Both the position numbers and the translations under genes were made by a program. Shown one piece after another: positions 1-15,209 of a stretch of DNA of 64,000 nucleotides. How positions within the stretch are numbered: position 1 is the first letter of the stretch; each line of letters starts with the position of its first letter. The stretch is taken from NCBI GenBank assembly GCA_903813345.2, contig CAIIXF020000010.1:6625169-6689168 (forward strand), given 5' to 3'. The stretch is from Owenia fusiformis. Its lineage: Eukaryota; Annelida; Polychaeta; Sabellida; Oweniidae. The notes beneath the pieces were generated by a model that searched no databases, was not told the DNA's origin, and saw nothing but the letters and a program-made list of their open reading frames with translations.

Positions 1-132
1 AAATGAAGAGGATTTGTGTTGTCCAGCACCCAGTAAACATGAGTACATGAATCATTTTTATTCGTCTTGCATGCGTCTTAAATGGCCATTAGCGGTGACG
101 ATCTCTGTTGCATATAAATTCACTTCCAAAAG

Positions 133-1101
133 TACAGGGTGACCCAAAAAACAGAACCCTCCAAAAATGAAATAATTTAATAATTTACATATGTAATCAG
201 CTTCCTTTTTCATGTACAGAAACTACAATCTATGGGTGACAATAAGAGACCACATTTGTTACATAACATTCAATATTCTCCTTGTTATGGTAAATTAAAA
301 AATGTGCCCACTTTTGAAAGAAAAGAAAATGTAAGATTTTCATGTCAACCATAGGGTTACACATCGTTTGTTTAAACCCATCGCATTCTTTTAGCTTCTG
401 GTTAAGCTGAATTTTGTGAGTATAGAGATTGAGATCATTAGTGAGGAAGTGTTCCAGCAACCTTTAACTTAATTAAGCCATTTTTAGGTATGGCTGCATC
501 TTCTGAGTGATATCTTGGAACTGCGTTCAATGCAATCACACACAGTGCTTTCAGGTGTTCTCATACACCCATTCTGAGAAACCGCAGATTGATATTTTTT
601 TCCATTCAGGTGTTTAGCAGTTCTCCTTTCTTCCTCTTTAGATTTAGTATGAAATATTTGACTTGATATCACATTGTCATGCAATGCTCTTGACTGATCA
701 TTCTGCTGTCTAAGTGATATCTCAAGAATTGATCCGGTGGAATGTCATACAGCGTTTGAGGTGTTCTTGCTCAGAAGCCAGGAATTTCAGTCATCTGATT
801 TTTACTAGGTGTTTTACCATTGCATTTTCTTCATTTTTCAATCAAAATATTAAATGAAACGTTATTTCATGTCTTCTTTGAAATCTCAAGATATGATTTT
901 GTCTAAATGTTGATTTTCCAAAAATTGAACACATTCTAATTAGATCATCAATAATATCACAAATAATCAATATTGCGTAACAAACTTGATATTATGTCAT
1001 CATCCATTGATTCTAATTTATGCACATGAAAATTGGGTTGATAGGATTAGTATTTAAGGAATTATTCCACTTCTAGGGTTCTCTTTTTGGGTCACCCTGT
1101 A
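133..1101. mobile_element. Degenerate mariner/Tc1-like inverted-repeat element
   Basis: The ends are matching inverted repeats. The left end reads CAGGGTGACCCAAAAA from 135, and the right end at 1084-1099 is its reverse complement with few changes; both go on into an AGAACCCT-like stretch. TA dinucleotides flank both ends (133-134 and 1100-1101), as expected for TA-targeting Tc1/mariner-type elements. Inside are only short, broken minus-strand reading frames with no transposase motif I can recognise, so this is non-autonomous or decayed. Two related internal blocks near 505-590 and 712-790 look like an old internal duplication. The superfamily is inferred from the ends only. Confidence 0.6.
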
Positions 1102-4100
1102 TATCAACTTAATTATTACCATTTCTTAGACAATAGTTCTCTTTAATTTACTCCTATGCCTACTCCTATTAATTCAACGAGATGTATCTTGTTTTGCTTC
1201 TTTTCTAGTTTAATTTGCTCAAGTAATTGGTCTTATTAAAGATTTGCATCATTGCTTGCTCTAATCCCTAACATGCGATTCAGATCAGGTTATTGCGAAC
1301 CTTTAGAAGTTGTTCAATGTCTTAAAACTCTCGTAAATTACCTGAGGAATTAACTACAATATCGTAAACGAACGATGAATACTATCTAGAAAGACAGACC
1401 TGTGGTTTCCGGATATCCATCACATCTTTCTGGCTTGCATCCAATGCCGAAGAAGGAAGGTGTCATGGTTTATCATAAGCTATAGGAACATTATATCATT
1501 GATATGCAAATTCAGACTTCCCTCTTAAGTCAAGGCGCTTTATGATCATTACACGTTTTATATTACCATATGTCTTCGAATGGTAATACAAACTATATCG
1601 TATACAATATCATTTCCATAAAATACCATAAATTACCACCAAGGTGGAGTGACTTTTTGACATCAATCTTCTTATCATAGGATTTGGTCCTGTGTTTTAA
1701 ATCAACCTTACCATATTATGTCAAACAAGTACCACACCATACGAAAGGTATAAGATAAAAGGTAAGGGTAAAACATATTCAGTCTACCAGCAAGTGTTGA
1801 GTAACCCGTAAGACTATACTTTGGCTAGATTCCATCCATTGTTTTTTCCAATATGGCGTACAGTGGAACAGCGAAAGAGTTAACTGAATTCGTTTCAAAC
1901 TCTTAGTTTTAACACTGAAAGATGAACACAAGGGAGTAAGGTAAACAAGCAAATCTTGCATTTATTGTTCGGAATTCAAGTATTCTTGAAATCATAATAA
2001 TTCAAATGGTATTCTTAACTGTTAATGGTACAATTTAAAAACAAGGCATTAACATGCAAAAACCACCTGCCATTTGTTATAGACGCCGAACTCCAAACCC
2101 TAACCGCCGACCGTCGAACAACAGCCGCCGAACGCCGACCGTCAAACACCGTCCACAAAAAGTTATAACAATATGTCATCACTTCTGGTGGAAACATAAT
2201 TATTCGAGAGATTTGTGATTATTTTCGTAATTCAATTTAAATACGGTTAGGAGATTTTACTAGCACTGTGTGAAAATGAAAATGAAATGATAAGATTCTG
2301 CTGTTCACCGCAAATCTCAGATTCCGCTGGGAGCCTTGAAGGTGAATCTGGCAGATGGACACGTCAAGATGTGGCAGATTCTACATGTAACACTGCCTCA
2401 ATTTCTGTAACTCAAACCGACATTTGTGGATTCGCCATGGGATTTGTTGTAGTCTATTGAAGGTTCTTTAAGAGTTGGCGTTATTTTGTGATTCTATTAT
2501 CATGCAATCATTAATATATCACAGAGTTATTAGCTAGGAATCCATATTAAAATATTACCAAAAGACCCCAATGACAAGGTGATCGAGAGATCGAGATCTT
2601 TTCCCCTGTCTCAGAAAATGTATGCTTTGAACATTACGGTAACTGTAGTTACCGTAACGGTCACGTACCCCACTGTGTGTTCTCAAGCAACACGCTCCTT
2701 GGTGAAATTACAAATAAAGAATTGGATTGATAAAAATGAGCCTGTTACGATATCGGGTACCAATTAGTCTTTTATCACCACAGAGACATAAAACCGGCCG
2801 TAAAATGGAAAGGGGCCATGTTTAAACCATGAAATTCTTGCCATAACTCAAACTAAGATGAATGTTTAAGCGGGGATTTGACAAAACATCGAGTTAATTT
2901 AACGGCTCATTTGAGAAGATGGTGATTTAAAGGTTTTGCCAATATAATTTGTACGGAATGCATGTAGAACAGTATTCGATCAGTATACGAAAATAATCTA
3001 AATAAATAGACTACATTAAATAATATATATAAAAATGATGTAGTCTTGGCCTTCAATGATACATGAAGAAAACCTCCAAGACTTTGTGACTGTTGCCATT
3101 ATTAGTTAAAGGTACTGTTCCTAACGTATATGACCATAAAGTAATTAGGCAACAAATAAACATGAACCATTGTCTAATTATTTCAACCTTCGTATTGTAA
3201 AAAACGAGGTCTGAAGAACAGTAAGAATTAATAAGTCGAGAGAAGCTAATATATCTATATTGCTGAGAGCACACATGAAAATAAACGTCCGGAACATATT
3301 GATTTGACGCTATAATATTTTGATAGCATGAATCATAGTAACTGTTGAATCGTAAGTTATGTGAGTTGATTAAGCGACCACATCAAACAAGACATTAATG
3401 ATAAATATTTCATTTTACGAATCACTGGGCACTGTATACGTACTATACTATGTTGTGACTCAGATTCCAAGTTCCAGATATGTGACCCAAGTCCCGAGTC
3501 CCCGTCTGCAAAATTCAGACCCGTACAAAAATGGGAAATTAAAATGTTGTCTGTAGTCGTCTCGTAAGCGGGAAAGACAGGGCATACAATCCTACCTGTT
3601 AAAATATATATATTTTCAACATGTATAAAATGTATGTGTGCGACTTTTATAGACTTTACAATGCTTTATTAGTTTGTGAAATAGATATTTGAAAAATTTC
3701 CTTTAATCAAATTTGAATTTGAGAGCACAATGAAAACGAGGATAAATTGGTATTCCATACATATATGCAACAGTGCAGATTTCTAGAAATAATGTATAGG
3801 ATCGGTATTCGTTGATTTAGCAATAATAGCATCCTTTGCTATTGTTCGACAAGTCCTAAAATGGTTAAGTGCTAGATATTGGAAATTGTGGCAGAGGAAC
3901 CCCATAATGTCACTGTGGAAAACATCAATTTGGACTTTCAAAGTTTTATCGATCTTCGGTATTGTACAATTTAGAACACAATTAGTGCCTAATGGGTATG
4001 ATACTTGAAGTATTTATTCATTTTATTATTGGCCATGGCTTATGCAACCATTAACAAACTAGCCTCTATCTCAGTGAATTGGAAACGAGCGTTTTTGCTA

Positions 4101-4930
4101 TCATTTGCAATGAAAATTGTATACAAAAAGGCAATATGTTGATACTGATGGAATGGTTCTGTCCCAAATGATTTTGTGTCAATATTTTTCCTCAGTTGTT
4201 GTACTTATTAAAACTAGAAAACGAAATTCCAATGAGAATTTAACATGGCACAATCTATCCGATTTTTCATTCTGAAAACATTTCAGCGGGTGATTACCTG
4301 ATTAAGTGAACAACAAAGTTCAATTCAATCAACCAATGTCACGGTGAATGTAATCATTTTAAACTTAATGCATGAAGTAACAGCTGAGGGTTTCGAATAG
4401 CAATATTGAATCCCGCCCGTCCAAGGATGCTCCATTACATACTCAGTTATGTACAGTGCACTTAGAGATGGGTAAGATAAAATATCTATCCATCGAAAGA
4501 AATGGTAACAGATAAATGTTCTCGTGGTAAAAAAATAGGAGTGAAGATGACCGCTTCAGCCTCAATGTTTCAAAAGCAACTGGTTCTGAGAATAAGCAAG
4601 GATCATGATAAATAAGTTGTTTAGATAATCAATTGGAAATTCTTTTCAGATTCCACATATTATATAATTAAAAGATTTTTTGATTGGATGATTATAAAAA
4701 GCTTGAATTGAACATTTTGAAATGGTCCCTTATGTGTCGTACATATGCCCAAAAACTTTTTTAAAATGAACTTTTTGAAGCCCATGGTTTCTCATTATAA
4801 AATAAAAGACATATTTAGCAGCAAAACGATCAAATTCTTTTTTGAAATGACTTTCTGATGAAATGATGTGTAACTTGGTTTTACATCAATCGCCAATGCA
4901 GCCCTCTTTTCCCTCCAAACACATAGAGTT
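1102..4930. other. Gene-free AT-rich stretch
   Basis: No coding region, RNA gene or clear repeat array was found here. Reading frames are all under about 75 codons and look random. A short GC-rich patch near 2080-2160 repeats the theme GCCGAAC/GCCGACC a few times. Confidence 0.5.
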
Positions 4931-5022
4931 ACAAGACACATACGAGTAGAGTTAGTTACAAGACACATACGAGTAGAGTTAGTTACAAGACACATACGAG
5001 TAGAGTTAGTTACAAGACACAT
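4931..5022. repeat. Tandem repeat, 27 bp unit, about 3.5 copies
   Basis: The unit contains ACAAGACACATACGAGTAGA and repeats head to tail with almost no divergence. Because 27 is divisible by three, the array stays open in one minus-strand frame, which explains the peptide-like repeat there; it is not a gene. Confidence 0.85.
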
Positions 5023-5421
5023 TTATAATTGAACGAGAATTATATTTTGGTGTTCATACGTTCGTTATCCTCACACAAAATCCCCCACATGTTCACCAAG
5101 AGCCAAAACATGCAACAAATGGAACTCACTTTAAATCATTTCCTGGCCCAGGGAAATCGAAATGGATTAATTAGTCTCTAATTTCAGTTTCTAGGAACGC
5201 TTCATAATACTATTTACACATTGCGCTTAAAATATGAGTAATAGAGCAAATCAAAGAGTCCAAGCGGGACGTCGAAGTGTACTGTTTTGCACGTTTGATA
5301 CAATTAAATGTACTCTGATACATCGAACCGAACAGATATCCCCAAAACGACGACTCTTACTAATTTCTAATTGAATTTATTATTGAATAATTCGTTTTTC
5401 ATCTCATGTATCCTATTCAAA

Positions 5422-7009
5422 TACAGTACAATAAAAACTCCGGTTGAACATCTTTCTGTAAGGACCAACAACAACCAAATATTTTTCTATTGACTTGATA
5501 ACGGACCCTCTCTGTAACGAACACCTGTCTACTGGGAACGAGGAACACTCACGGTGACCAAGTAATAACAGTGGAGATTGTCCCGGGTGTGTTTTTTCAA
5601 ACGATTTAGACGTGTTTTTGGAAAACTTGAGAGGTGGGTTGATAAATTCAGTTACGAAATTCCTGTCACTTGACTATATGTAAATGTAAGTAATTTATAT
5701 TGCCTAGGATATCCTAACTTCAGGTATCCGCAAACGCGTTATTTACACTAATCTTATACTATAGCCTTGTTATTTCGGAAAATGAACGGTAGTGTTACAC
5801 ATATTTTTGCCTGAAAATCACTAGCCTGCCTTATATTCAATGAATACATCGATTCATAAGAAAAGTACTCACAATATGTGCGAAAACCACAAATTAAAAG
5901 AGCTTAAATAGGTAGCAATTGATCGAATAATCTTTTTTGAATAAAACTATTTGGACGTGTCCAAAAATATCGCTTCTCCATCGTTAATTCCACTTTCTAC
6001 ATTTACAGTCATTTATGGCAATTTTAAGATAAAGATACTAAGTAGTTAAAATATAAACACAATCTTTAGAGTAGTGAATATTATTCAACGTTGTTGAATG
6101 GATAGCCTTTTAAAACTTAATTTAGTAACTCTAAATGCAAATTTAGTAAGGTTACATATTTCAGGCATTTTTGGTATATAATTGCGAGTACTATGAAGTA
6201 TGATGGGATGATCGCCAAAATAGATACGTGGGTATGAAGAAGAACATCTTAAGTATAAGTCAATTAATGTTAGTTTGTAAAATATAGAATATTCTTACCG
6301 TTTTGCTCCATTCTAACTAATGTAGTATTCCATGTTCTCACAAAACACGTCTAAAGCGTTTGAAAAAACACGTCCGGAACAATTTCCATTGTTAAGACGA
6401 CTTGAGCACCGTGACACTGTTCAACAAGAACATGGAAAATTGGTTACGACAATATCTGATTCTAAATGAATGAGATTAGGATAAGCTAATTGTGAACAGG
6501 ATGGTACATCCCACCCACTTTTAATTAACTTAATAATATCTAATACATCTTCTAATCTGTTTGTTATTAATTGCCATGACACTAATGCAAATATTTCAGC
6601 TTGCAAAACTTGAATACATCTGACGAGGAGATGTAGAAATGATTTTGTTTCATGTTGAGCTGAATTTCTTTTATCTTATAAATACCAAGCTTTCATATTA
6701 TAAATGCTATAAAAAATGTTTTTTAAGGTTAATTTATTTCATTTTAACACATTTATATAATACAATAGTCATAGGTACAAAAATATATATATATACCATG
6801 TGTATAAAATGGGGTTGACAATTTTATTTATCAATTCTAAGCAACATCCCCGAACATATAACATCAGTAATTCATCCTCAATAATGCTGTACGGCAATTT
6901 TGGTTGACCAGAGCTCAAAACCTCTCTGTTGGGAACACCTGTCTACATGAAGGAGTTTTGGCCGTTCTTGAGAGCGTTCCCTGATCGCTTGTTCGCAAGT
7001 TTTACTGTA
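5422..7009. mobile_element. Inverted-repeat element, possibly pogo/Tigger-like
   Basis: The left end begins TACAGTACAATAAAAACT and the right end finishes AAGTTTTACTGTA, an imperfect inverted repeat. Internal arms at about 5545-5620 and 6343-6430 are also inverted copies of each other, sharing the stretch TGTTTTTTCAAACG on one strand and its complement on the other. The CAGTA-AAACT ends and flanking TA recall pogo/Tigger-type elements. No transposase frame remains. Boundaries are approximate. Confidence 0.4.
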
Positions 7010-8157
7010 CGGCTGGGTTTTTATCAGAGTGCTCTCCCAATGTAAATTATTTACAATTTCAGATCGAACAAGTGAATAATTTATATATAATATAGAGGAA
7101 CTGTTCCATTGACATTGAAAATTACCAACGTTCCTAACTCATGTAACTACGTATAAAGTGTTGCCATAACAGCATAATAGTGAAAAAATCTGTTATTTCA
7201 ATTTCATTGTCAGTTGGTACTAATCTTATCCTGTCATTTCTAATGAGAACACTTGTTTAAAGGAACCATGCATAGTTTGAACTATTTACTGTGTTCTTTC
7301 AATGCTATTTAAATGATAACAATATATCAATCTTGATATCAGATCAGAAAGATGACCTTTTGGAATGAGTTTCCATCACAGAATCTTTTGGCACATAGAA
7401 ATTCCCTGTCGAAGACTCCAAACTCTAAATTTCATTTTAAGTCCTGTTATTAGTTGCTAAAACAACCAGAGTCAAACGAAGAGAAACCCCTTAAGTGTCA
7501 CGAAAGTAAATTCTATATATGACTTGGTTTAGCTCAATTAGTTTTTGTGTAAGCAATTATTAACATCGTCCTATTAGAGCGCGATTATCGAATTCATGAC
7601 AATAAAGGTTGATTCTCAACGCACATGGGCGAGCCATTGTTTTTTATCATCAACAAGAGCAAACCAAAAACATTATGCTGATTACATATGAAATGAAATA
7701 TATCATTGCAAGTACGATTCAAATAAAGGATTTTATCCGATATGAGGTTCAGTATATTAAGTATATCAAATATATTAATATAGCAAAAATGCTCTGGCTA
7801 CGTCGTACTGTTACGTAATTAACTCCATTTGTACCATATACTATATCGCGTTTTCCCATTTTTACTTATCTAGAGGCAAAAGAATCACACAAACCCTCAA
7901 TATACAACAGAAGCTGTTAATTGTTTTTCAACCCTCGTACACTTTTGCTATACTTCGCATCTGAAGGAAAATACGTAAGCACAAGTACAAGAGAAAGGAC
8001 CAAAATTTGTGCAAATCACAGCAAGAAAAGGAAAACGTTCAAATGTACATTAATCATTAGGTATAAACCCCAACTATCCCAAACCATAATCTAACGTGAA
8101 AGGAAACAATGGCCCCTGGCCCTCCCTCGTCATACAAGTTCGATCATCACAATTCAG
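7010..8157. other. Gene-free stretch
   Basis: Nothing recognisable. The longest open frame is 69 codons, is AT-biased and has no protein-like character. Confidence 0.45.
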
Positions 8158-8624
8158 GACCAAAACACCAAATATTTCTCATACACCATGACACCAAATA
8201 TTTCTCATAGACCATAACACCAAATATTTATCATACAACATAACACCAAATATTTCTCCACTAAGAAATGATATGTATCATACACCATAACACCAAATGT
8301 TTCTCACCAAATATTTATCATACATCTTAACACCAAATATTTATCATCCACCATAACACCAAAAATTTATCATACACCTTAACACCAAATATTTCTCCAC
8401 GAATAAATGATATTTATCATCCACCATAACACCAAATATTTCTCACCAAATATTTATCATGCATCATAACACCAAATATTTATCATACATCATGACACCA
8501 AATATTTATCATACACCATAACACCAAATATTTCTCCACGAAGAAATGATATGTATCATACACCATAACACCAAATATTTCTCACCAAATATTTATCATA
8601 CATCATAACACCAAATATTTCTCC
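8158..8624. repeat. Tandem array, about 26 bp unit with higher-order pattern
   Basis: The core CACCAAATATTTATCATACA recurs about 17 times with a CATAA spacer. Every few units a longer variant carrying TCTCCACGAAGAAATGATA appears, giving a higher-order repeat. No open frame of interest. Confidence 0.85.
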
Positions 8625-11600
8625 GCATCTCTTGGGTTTTTCAAAGCAATTTCTTAAAAGGAACAAGGTCAAGATTTCTCATGTAAAAGAGAAGGCATAG
8701 CAGACAAGTCTAACATTTGATCATGAACTATAGATATTTACTGTCCTAATTTGATTCTCCTTAATACTAATCATTAGCCTATACTCAGTATATAAAAGGT
8801 GATCATTATTCCTTACCCCCCGGGATCATCATTTCTGTTACAAACACTAGTCGACTTGACATTTCTGATTATCAGGAGACATCAAATATAGATAGGTTAT
8901 AACCTCACCCGGTCGTTTCCAATACCATCAAAACTGCGGAAGAATGTACATACATACCTTTATATATCGATAATACTCTAATATCCGTGTTTGTAAACAT
9001 TTGTTCCTTGGAATGTTTGTAGATGGTATTTCATCCTAAATACATATGAATGCTTGGCATTTTTGTCTTCAAACAAAAGTAGCTACGTTTTATATATTTT
9101 GGTTGGTATATAAGTTGCTTTATGTCTCCATGTTAGATAAGCACTAAGTTCCATATAAGCCAACTTTAATTCATTTTCAATCGAGATTTACCCAAACAGA
9201 TGCGTCAACGACACGTGTCTCCACTTTTCGTTGTTGTTCTTTTGAATTAATTATGTCAGAGCCTTGCTAATATCCATCAATTGAAGAGTATATCATTTAC
9301 CGTGTTGTCCCATAGCCTTCTGAGTATTACCTGAATACTCTAGGTAATAAATACGTTACTATTTATTAGCGTTGCCAGATGCACGTTCCTGTTGATAACC
9401 AGCCCAGTTAGATCCAAACACTTACCTCTCAATAATGTTATTGGTCGATTTGGAATGAGATCATTCGTTCATGATTGGAGACGAGATAGAAATTGAACGT
9501 TCGTATATGGTGCCCATCTTATAGTAAAGGTGCTTTGCGATTGATAGGCCAATTTATAGTCAAATATTTGACAGTGTGATAGTAGAGAACAAACAAAATA
9601 TTGACATTATAAATATTGAAATATTGTTACACCGGACTATTAGTATACAGCGATCTACATTAAACAAGGTTCGGTCTATTAGCACGACTGGCAAGCCTCA
9701 CCGAGGACAAACTATTTTTGTCGAGGGGAGACTGTTACCGCTTCTTGAGAGCTATATTTTCTCATTTGATTGGACAGTTGGAATAGTGCCAGAAGTAGTT
9801 TATGGAAATACTTTATGTTGAAGGTTTACCGAATATAAATAAGATCTCGAATGTCCGTGGCACAATTTTGTTACATTGTTAATTTCAAACTGTTTTGTTA
9901 TGGCCAGACCTATTTGTGATTATTGGTGAACTTTCCATTTGGTGACAATCTTAAATTCACAAGTTTCACATTTTTGATAATAAAAATAAGAAAATAAAAT
10001 TTTGGTCGACTGATCCTTCTAATTTGCTAAACAAACGAGCAACGAGTAATAGTCTTAGTTTTCCTTAACACAAATCCCACCCCTAATAAGGTTAGATCTC
10101 AGGGTGCGTGTATGTTATTCCCCCGTGTTTGAAGTTGATAGCATGAGCAATTTAGAGGATACAACGGAATATAAACTCGATATTGTATAACGAAAGATAA
10201 TTCCTCATCAATTTCTCACGAATCTACGTAAATTCGCATATCTAATTAATTGGGATATGTCACTTTAACCAGGCTGAGGCGCGTGTTAAACATTCATGAG
10301 ACCGAGACTAAATATCGGTCTACTGTAGCGGGGCTCCAAGAAAACATACTTGATATTGAGGGTTAAAGTTTGTCCCAGGGTTGTAATATACCATTAAAAA
10401 GGAAAGTGTTGGGAAGGATATTACATCACATATGTCTGCTAATTACAAAGATAATTAATTAGTACTTTCATGAACAAGGGGACACTTTTGACATTTTTCT
10501 TAGACCAAAATGTTTAATGGGGAAAAACATTTTGAAAAAAATTCACTCAGATGAGTTATTTTTTCCATAAAAGGTATTTTGAAAACTCAACTATTTTCTT
10601 TACTTTTCAATGTGACAAATACCTACCCTTTTCTTGCTAGGTTCCATTACATTTTTGGTCCTTTCCCTTTTGGCACTTATTTGATCCCGGGGCTTAGATA
10701 TTATATTCAAAAAGAGTATCTATGAATCAAAGGTTATCATTTCAATGTTATGAGGTCAATAACATCAGAAACATCAGAGAAGTCAATGAGCGGTTATATA
10801 CGTAAATAGTAAATATCATGAACCGGCTTCATTAATGGAGGTCATTATATGTCGATAACTCTGGCATCGATCTTATTAATTAGGTAATGTTTTTGAATGA
10901 GTGGTTTCATTATATGCAATCTTATTATAGCATCATTATAGGAATCAGAAATGTACATGTACCTTGACATAACAGAATATATTGCCAGTCTTTGCCAGTC
11001 TTTCAGCATCATTTGCAATCGGGAGGTAGATCATTGTTGGGATATTGGGGTGTTTGTTTTCTTATGATTGGTTGCACTAATCTTTCTGCTGCGTGTTTAA
11101 CTTTTTTATCTTTCCTTTTGAGGCACGTTTTCTACACATATAATGCTACATCAAAAACTGTACATATTAAATACAAGGGAAATAATTGGGTGAATAGCTT
11201 GAAGGGGTAGGGTTTGATGGATGGTTCATTGGCTTCGTCTAAATGAATAGAAGCTTTGTCTATTGCATCATAACTGATTTTAGCACATGATCACTACAGA
11301 CATTAATCGATTTGATCTGCAACTCTTTCCGCACAAAAAGTATTACAAATGAAGCGAGGAAAACAATCTGAAAAACAAAATTGCTGCGATTCTGCGAAAA
11401 TTCATCTTGACCTCTAAGTTCTCCTTTTAATAATCGAAACCTCGTCTTCTAGCCTCAGGGTCTCGGCGTGCGTGTTTAAGAAGCTGGAACTCAGGTTTTC
11501 AACGTAGGTAAATAATGACAACTGATATTCACATTTTACCATCACCATCTGATTATGTTCGGATTGGCTTGGGTACCGAAGCTGGACCCATTACATACAT

Positions 11601-14600
11601 TTTAAACCCTATAATTTGTGTAAATTGGATAGGTTGTTGTCGTCATTCTTCTCGCTCGGTGTCTCGGTATCCCATAATTATTACAAAAGCAGTATGGACC
11701 ATCAGACCATTGTACTAATTTAAATGCTAAATCTCATATGAAATTGTGAGATGAAAGAATAAGTATAAAATAAAATGATCGATCATTGAAGGATGATCCG
11801 GACTTTAGAGCATTGATCGGGGACTGCCCTTAAGCCCTCTATCTGCGTACCTCTAGCAATTAGCAGATATACTTCACCGGGTTCACTTTAGGTGTATTCA
11901 TGTTTCCTGGTATACTGTAGTAGTACCTGGTACAATACCCTTTACAAATTCCATTTGCATTGAGATAATTAAGATCGTATAATCAAAAGTGCAAAATCAC
12001 CTGTTGTAATCAGAGGTAAGTGTGGCGATAAAGGGTGGTCAAGGTTGATCAAGGTGATCAAAGGTTGTTATCATGACATTCCCCTGTCTGGACACCGTGG
12101 TCTGGACATTTTCCGATCTGGCAAACTCTCCAATATGTATCCTTGTCGTCCATTTCATCAGTCTTTGATCCCTTAATAGAACTCTAGCGAATTAATGCAT
12201 TTCGTGAAAGTTGTTCTAACTTTGCAATAGTGTGTGCCCTTTAAAAGAGAGCTTCATCTTCATCTAGAAACTGACTTAATTTCATTCAATGACGAGGCTC
12301 TGGCACTTAAGTTAAGGGTTGACTATTACGGAGAGACTGGGGATGGTCGATGCTTTTAGTGAAATGAACTTGTATTGATACTAAGTTACGTATCATGTTA
12401 TAGACTATTGTGGCAGTGCAGATTTATGGTAAAGCAAGTTCCCGCAAAGACAAACAATGATATGAAAGTATGATATTTCATAAGTTGCAGTTCCCTCATT
12501 TCATGCTACCGAGCAAATAAATATAGAGAACACAACTTGTAAATAATAATTCAATATACTAGTATACAGAACTATCATTCATTTGAATATGTGAAACAAT
12601 AAACAAAATCGTTGGTATTATTTTAAGTACAAGTATAATTTAGTACCATTCCCCCAATTATTGCAAAAATATTTCCATTTAATATGAACTACTCTTGTCA
12701 ATTCGGTACAAGGGCGGACAAACGGACAAGGGGTCTCGGTATAACCCGAGTTGAAATCAGCTCGTACGAATAAATAAATTGATGCAGTGAACTGTTGAAT
12801 AACGCCTGGTTGAAAAAGAGTCTAATGTAATCGCTATACGTGTAAGAATAGATAATAAAAGCATTCGACAGGCTGGTTAAACACCATTAGTGAATACCAT
12901 TATGATATCAGTCGCCAGATATCACCTTACAACCTTCAAACAACAACAGACAAACAAGCAAGAAAGCAAGCAAACAAAGAAACAACCCCAACCAAACGCA
13001 CTTTACGATGTTTACTCTCAAGATGGACAAAAGTGGATGAATTATATGCAACGTCAATAATCTGACCTTTTGATATCAAAATACGTCAATAAATATGGCA
13101 ATTAGCAACTAATTAGTTAGTGTATAACACGTAAACATCATTTCAGCGCTTTCATAGCAATTCAACTCGCACGTCCACTGTATATAAATCACTCTTTAGC
13201 ATCCTTTATAAAATTACGTATATCCGAGAAAGTTTCAGCACTCACTTGTGTTTGGGGGATTTTGATGGAGTTTGAGCAACGTTTTCCATAGTTTGCTAAT
13301 ATTAGATCACTTTGATACCTAGCCTGTTTCTTAGCATTCTCCTGAAATGTCAGATTGAATGAGAGACAGGGGACTCAATTAATGCCCGGGGCACTATATA
13401 TCTGATACTCTAGTGGCCTACGTATGAGGCAACATCAAGCTTAATTGAAACTGTCAGGCGATAACGTGGAAGTGTAACAGGGAACAATAAATTAATATTC
13501 TATAGAGAAAAATATGCTGCTTCATTAGAATCACGATAAAGGCAATAAAGATAAATGTCATTTTTGTATTTATTTATTTAGATTATAAAGGGATTATCAC
13601 GATCTGTAAGACATGAAGTCAATTTAGTAATTACATTTCCATTTTTATTTAATTGAGTACTTGTTGTGCCTTAACTCTAAGTACCAGTAAGTGTTCGCAG
13701 GACATGCACGATATTATGCAATTTACCATCTATCTACCATATACAGGGTGTCTGCTAATTAATTATTGAGAACGCGGTGCACCTGTGCTATGAATAGAAG
13801 TAACCATTAATATATCTATTCACAATATGAACATCGATTTTATAAATGCTTACCATGGGTTTTCTTCTTTTTCATAGCATCTACTTAAATTCAAGATATA
13901 GTAAACACTACAAAGTGTAATACTTCTCTGTAAGTAAAGTGAAACAATTCTACATTATGTGGAACACTTTTCAAATTAAACCAATTATATGTTGGAATTA
14001 AGGTGGTTGTATACGCAGAGGAATAACACATTTTTCTACAGTTCATAGATTTAGTTCTAGGCACTATTTGCAACACGTAATTTATGGTTGCCATGGTGAC
14101 CTTACTAGGAGATACCTGGATCAATCCACAACTGAAATACATCATATTTTAAAACGTTCATTCATCTCAATTAAAGGCTTATTGTTAAAATGTTTTTAAT
14201 AAAAAAATAGGACAAAACACATAGACAATGTTGTGCTGACCTTTTGATTGAACATCGTTCTTTTTTACATTCAGTAAAGAAAATAACGCAGGGGATTTCT
14301 TTATAGTATTACGTCCAGTGAAGCATGAAATAAGAATTACTTTCACATCAATTTATGACTACAATCAATATATACGATTGCTTTAGATTCAATGAAGAAA
14401 ACAAATCATCGCCATCTTGTTTTACTAGGGAAACAGCTTTTACATTAATCACATATATAATCGTGTAATACTAAGAAAAAGTATCTTAACAAGGTGACGG
14501 CAAGGTGACCGGGAAAGTCACCGTCTCCAGAAAAACTTGTCTTATTATACAGGCTGACACATTGACAAAAATGCATTCCTCAGTCTAATTTCGAACTGCC

Positions 14601-14950
14601 TCGATTATGATGAAATCTTTTTGATTTTGTATAGATAAAGTGTTCAATTTAGGAATCAATGACGTATATGAATAGCAACAAGGACTTTGCAATACTTGCT
14701 TGCGCAAAATCGTCCAAAACGTAAAAATATAATTTTCTGAATTTGGGATTTCTGTCTTTAGATTTTTGGGATTTTGAATTGCTTCCACACCGTTAACAAC
14801 ATGTTGGATTTACCCACTTTATTAACTGACTTTCTAAATCGTGACAAATGAACTTGTTTATCTGAAAAGTATTGACAAAACTAGATTTCTGTACTTGCAA
14901 TAGATTAGATGCGAGTAGAAAGAAGGCACGTGACGTGAACGAGATCACAC
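8625..14950. other. Gene-free AT-rich stretch
   Basis: About 6.3 kb with no coding exon, tRNA or array that I can support. Open frames are 84 codons or shorter. A lone ATACAGGGTGTCTGC near 13740 resembles one transposon end, but I found no partner. Confidence 0.4.
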
Positions 14951-15209
14951 CATCAAAAAACCTTCAAAATGCCCACCAGAAAAATGGCAGCCCAGAAGAT
15001 AATCAGCTCTAGAACTTGATATCCTCTATCATGTGTGCTAATTTGGAGAGATGAGCGGTTTTCCTGAAATGACGATGACAAGATTTTCCGAAAAACCTTC
15101 AAAATGGCCGTCAGAAAACAAGATGGCAAAAGTTAATCAGCTCTAGAACTTTTTATCCTCTATCAAGCGTGCGAATTTGGAGAAAATCTGAGGAGCGGTT
15201 TTCCTGACC
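14951..15209. repeat. Diverged direct duplication, unit about 120 bp
   Basis: Two direct copies (about 14951-15072 and 15088-15209) share AACCTTCAAAATG, AATCAGCTCTAGAACTT, ATCCTCTATCA and GAGCGGTTTTCCTGA in the same order, with scattered substitutions. It looks like an old duplication or two tandem fragments of a dispersed element. Confidence 0.75.
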
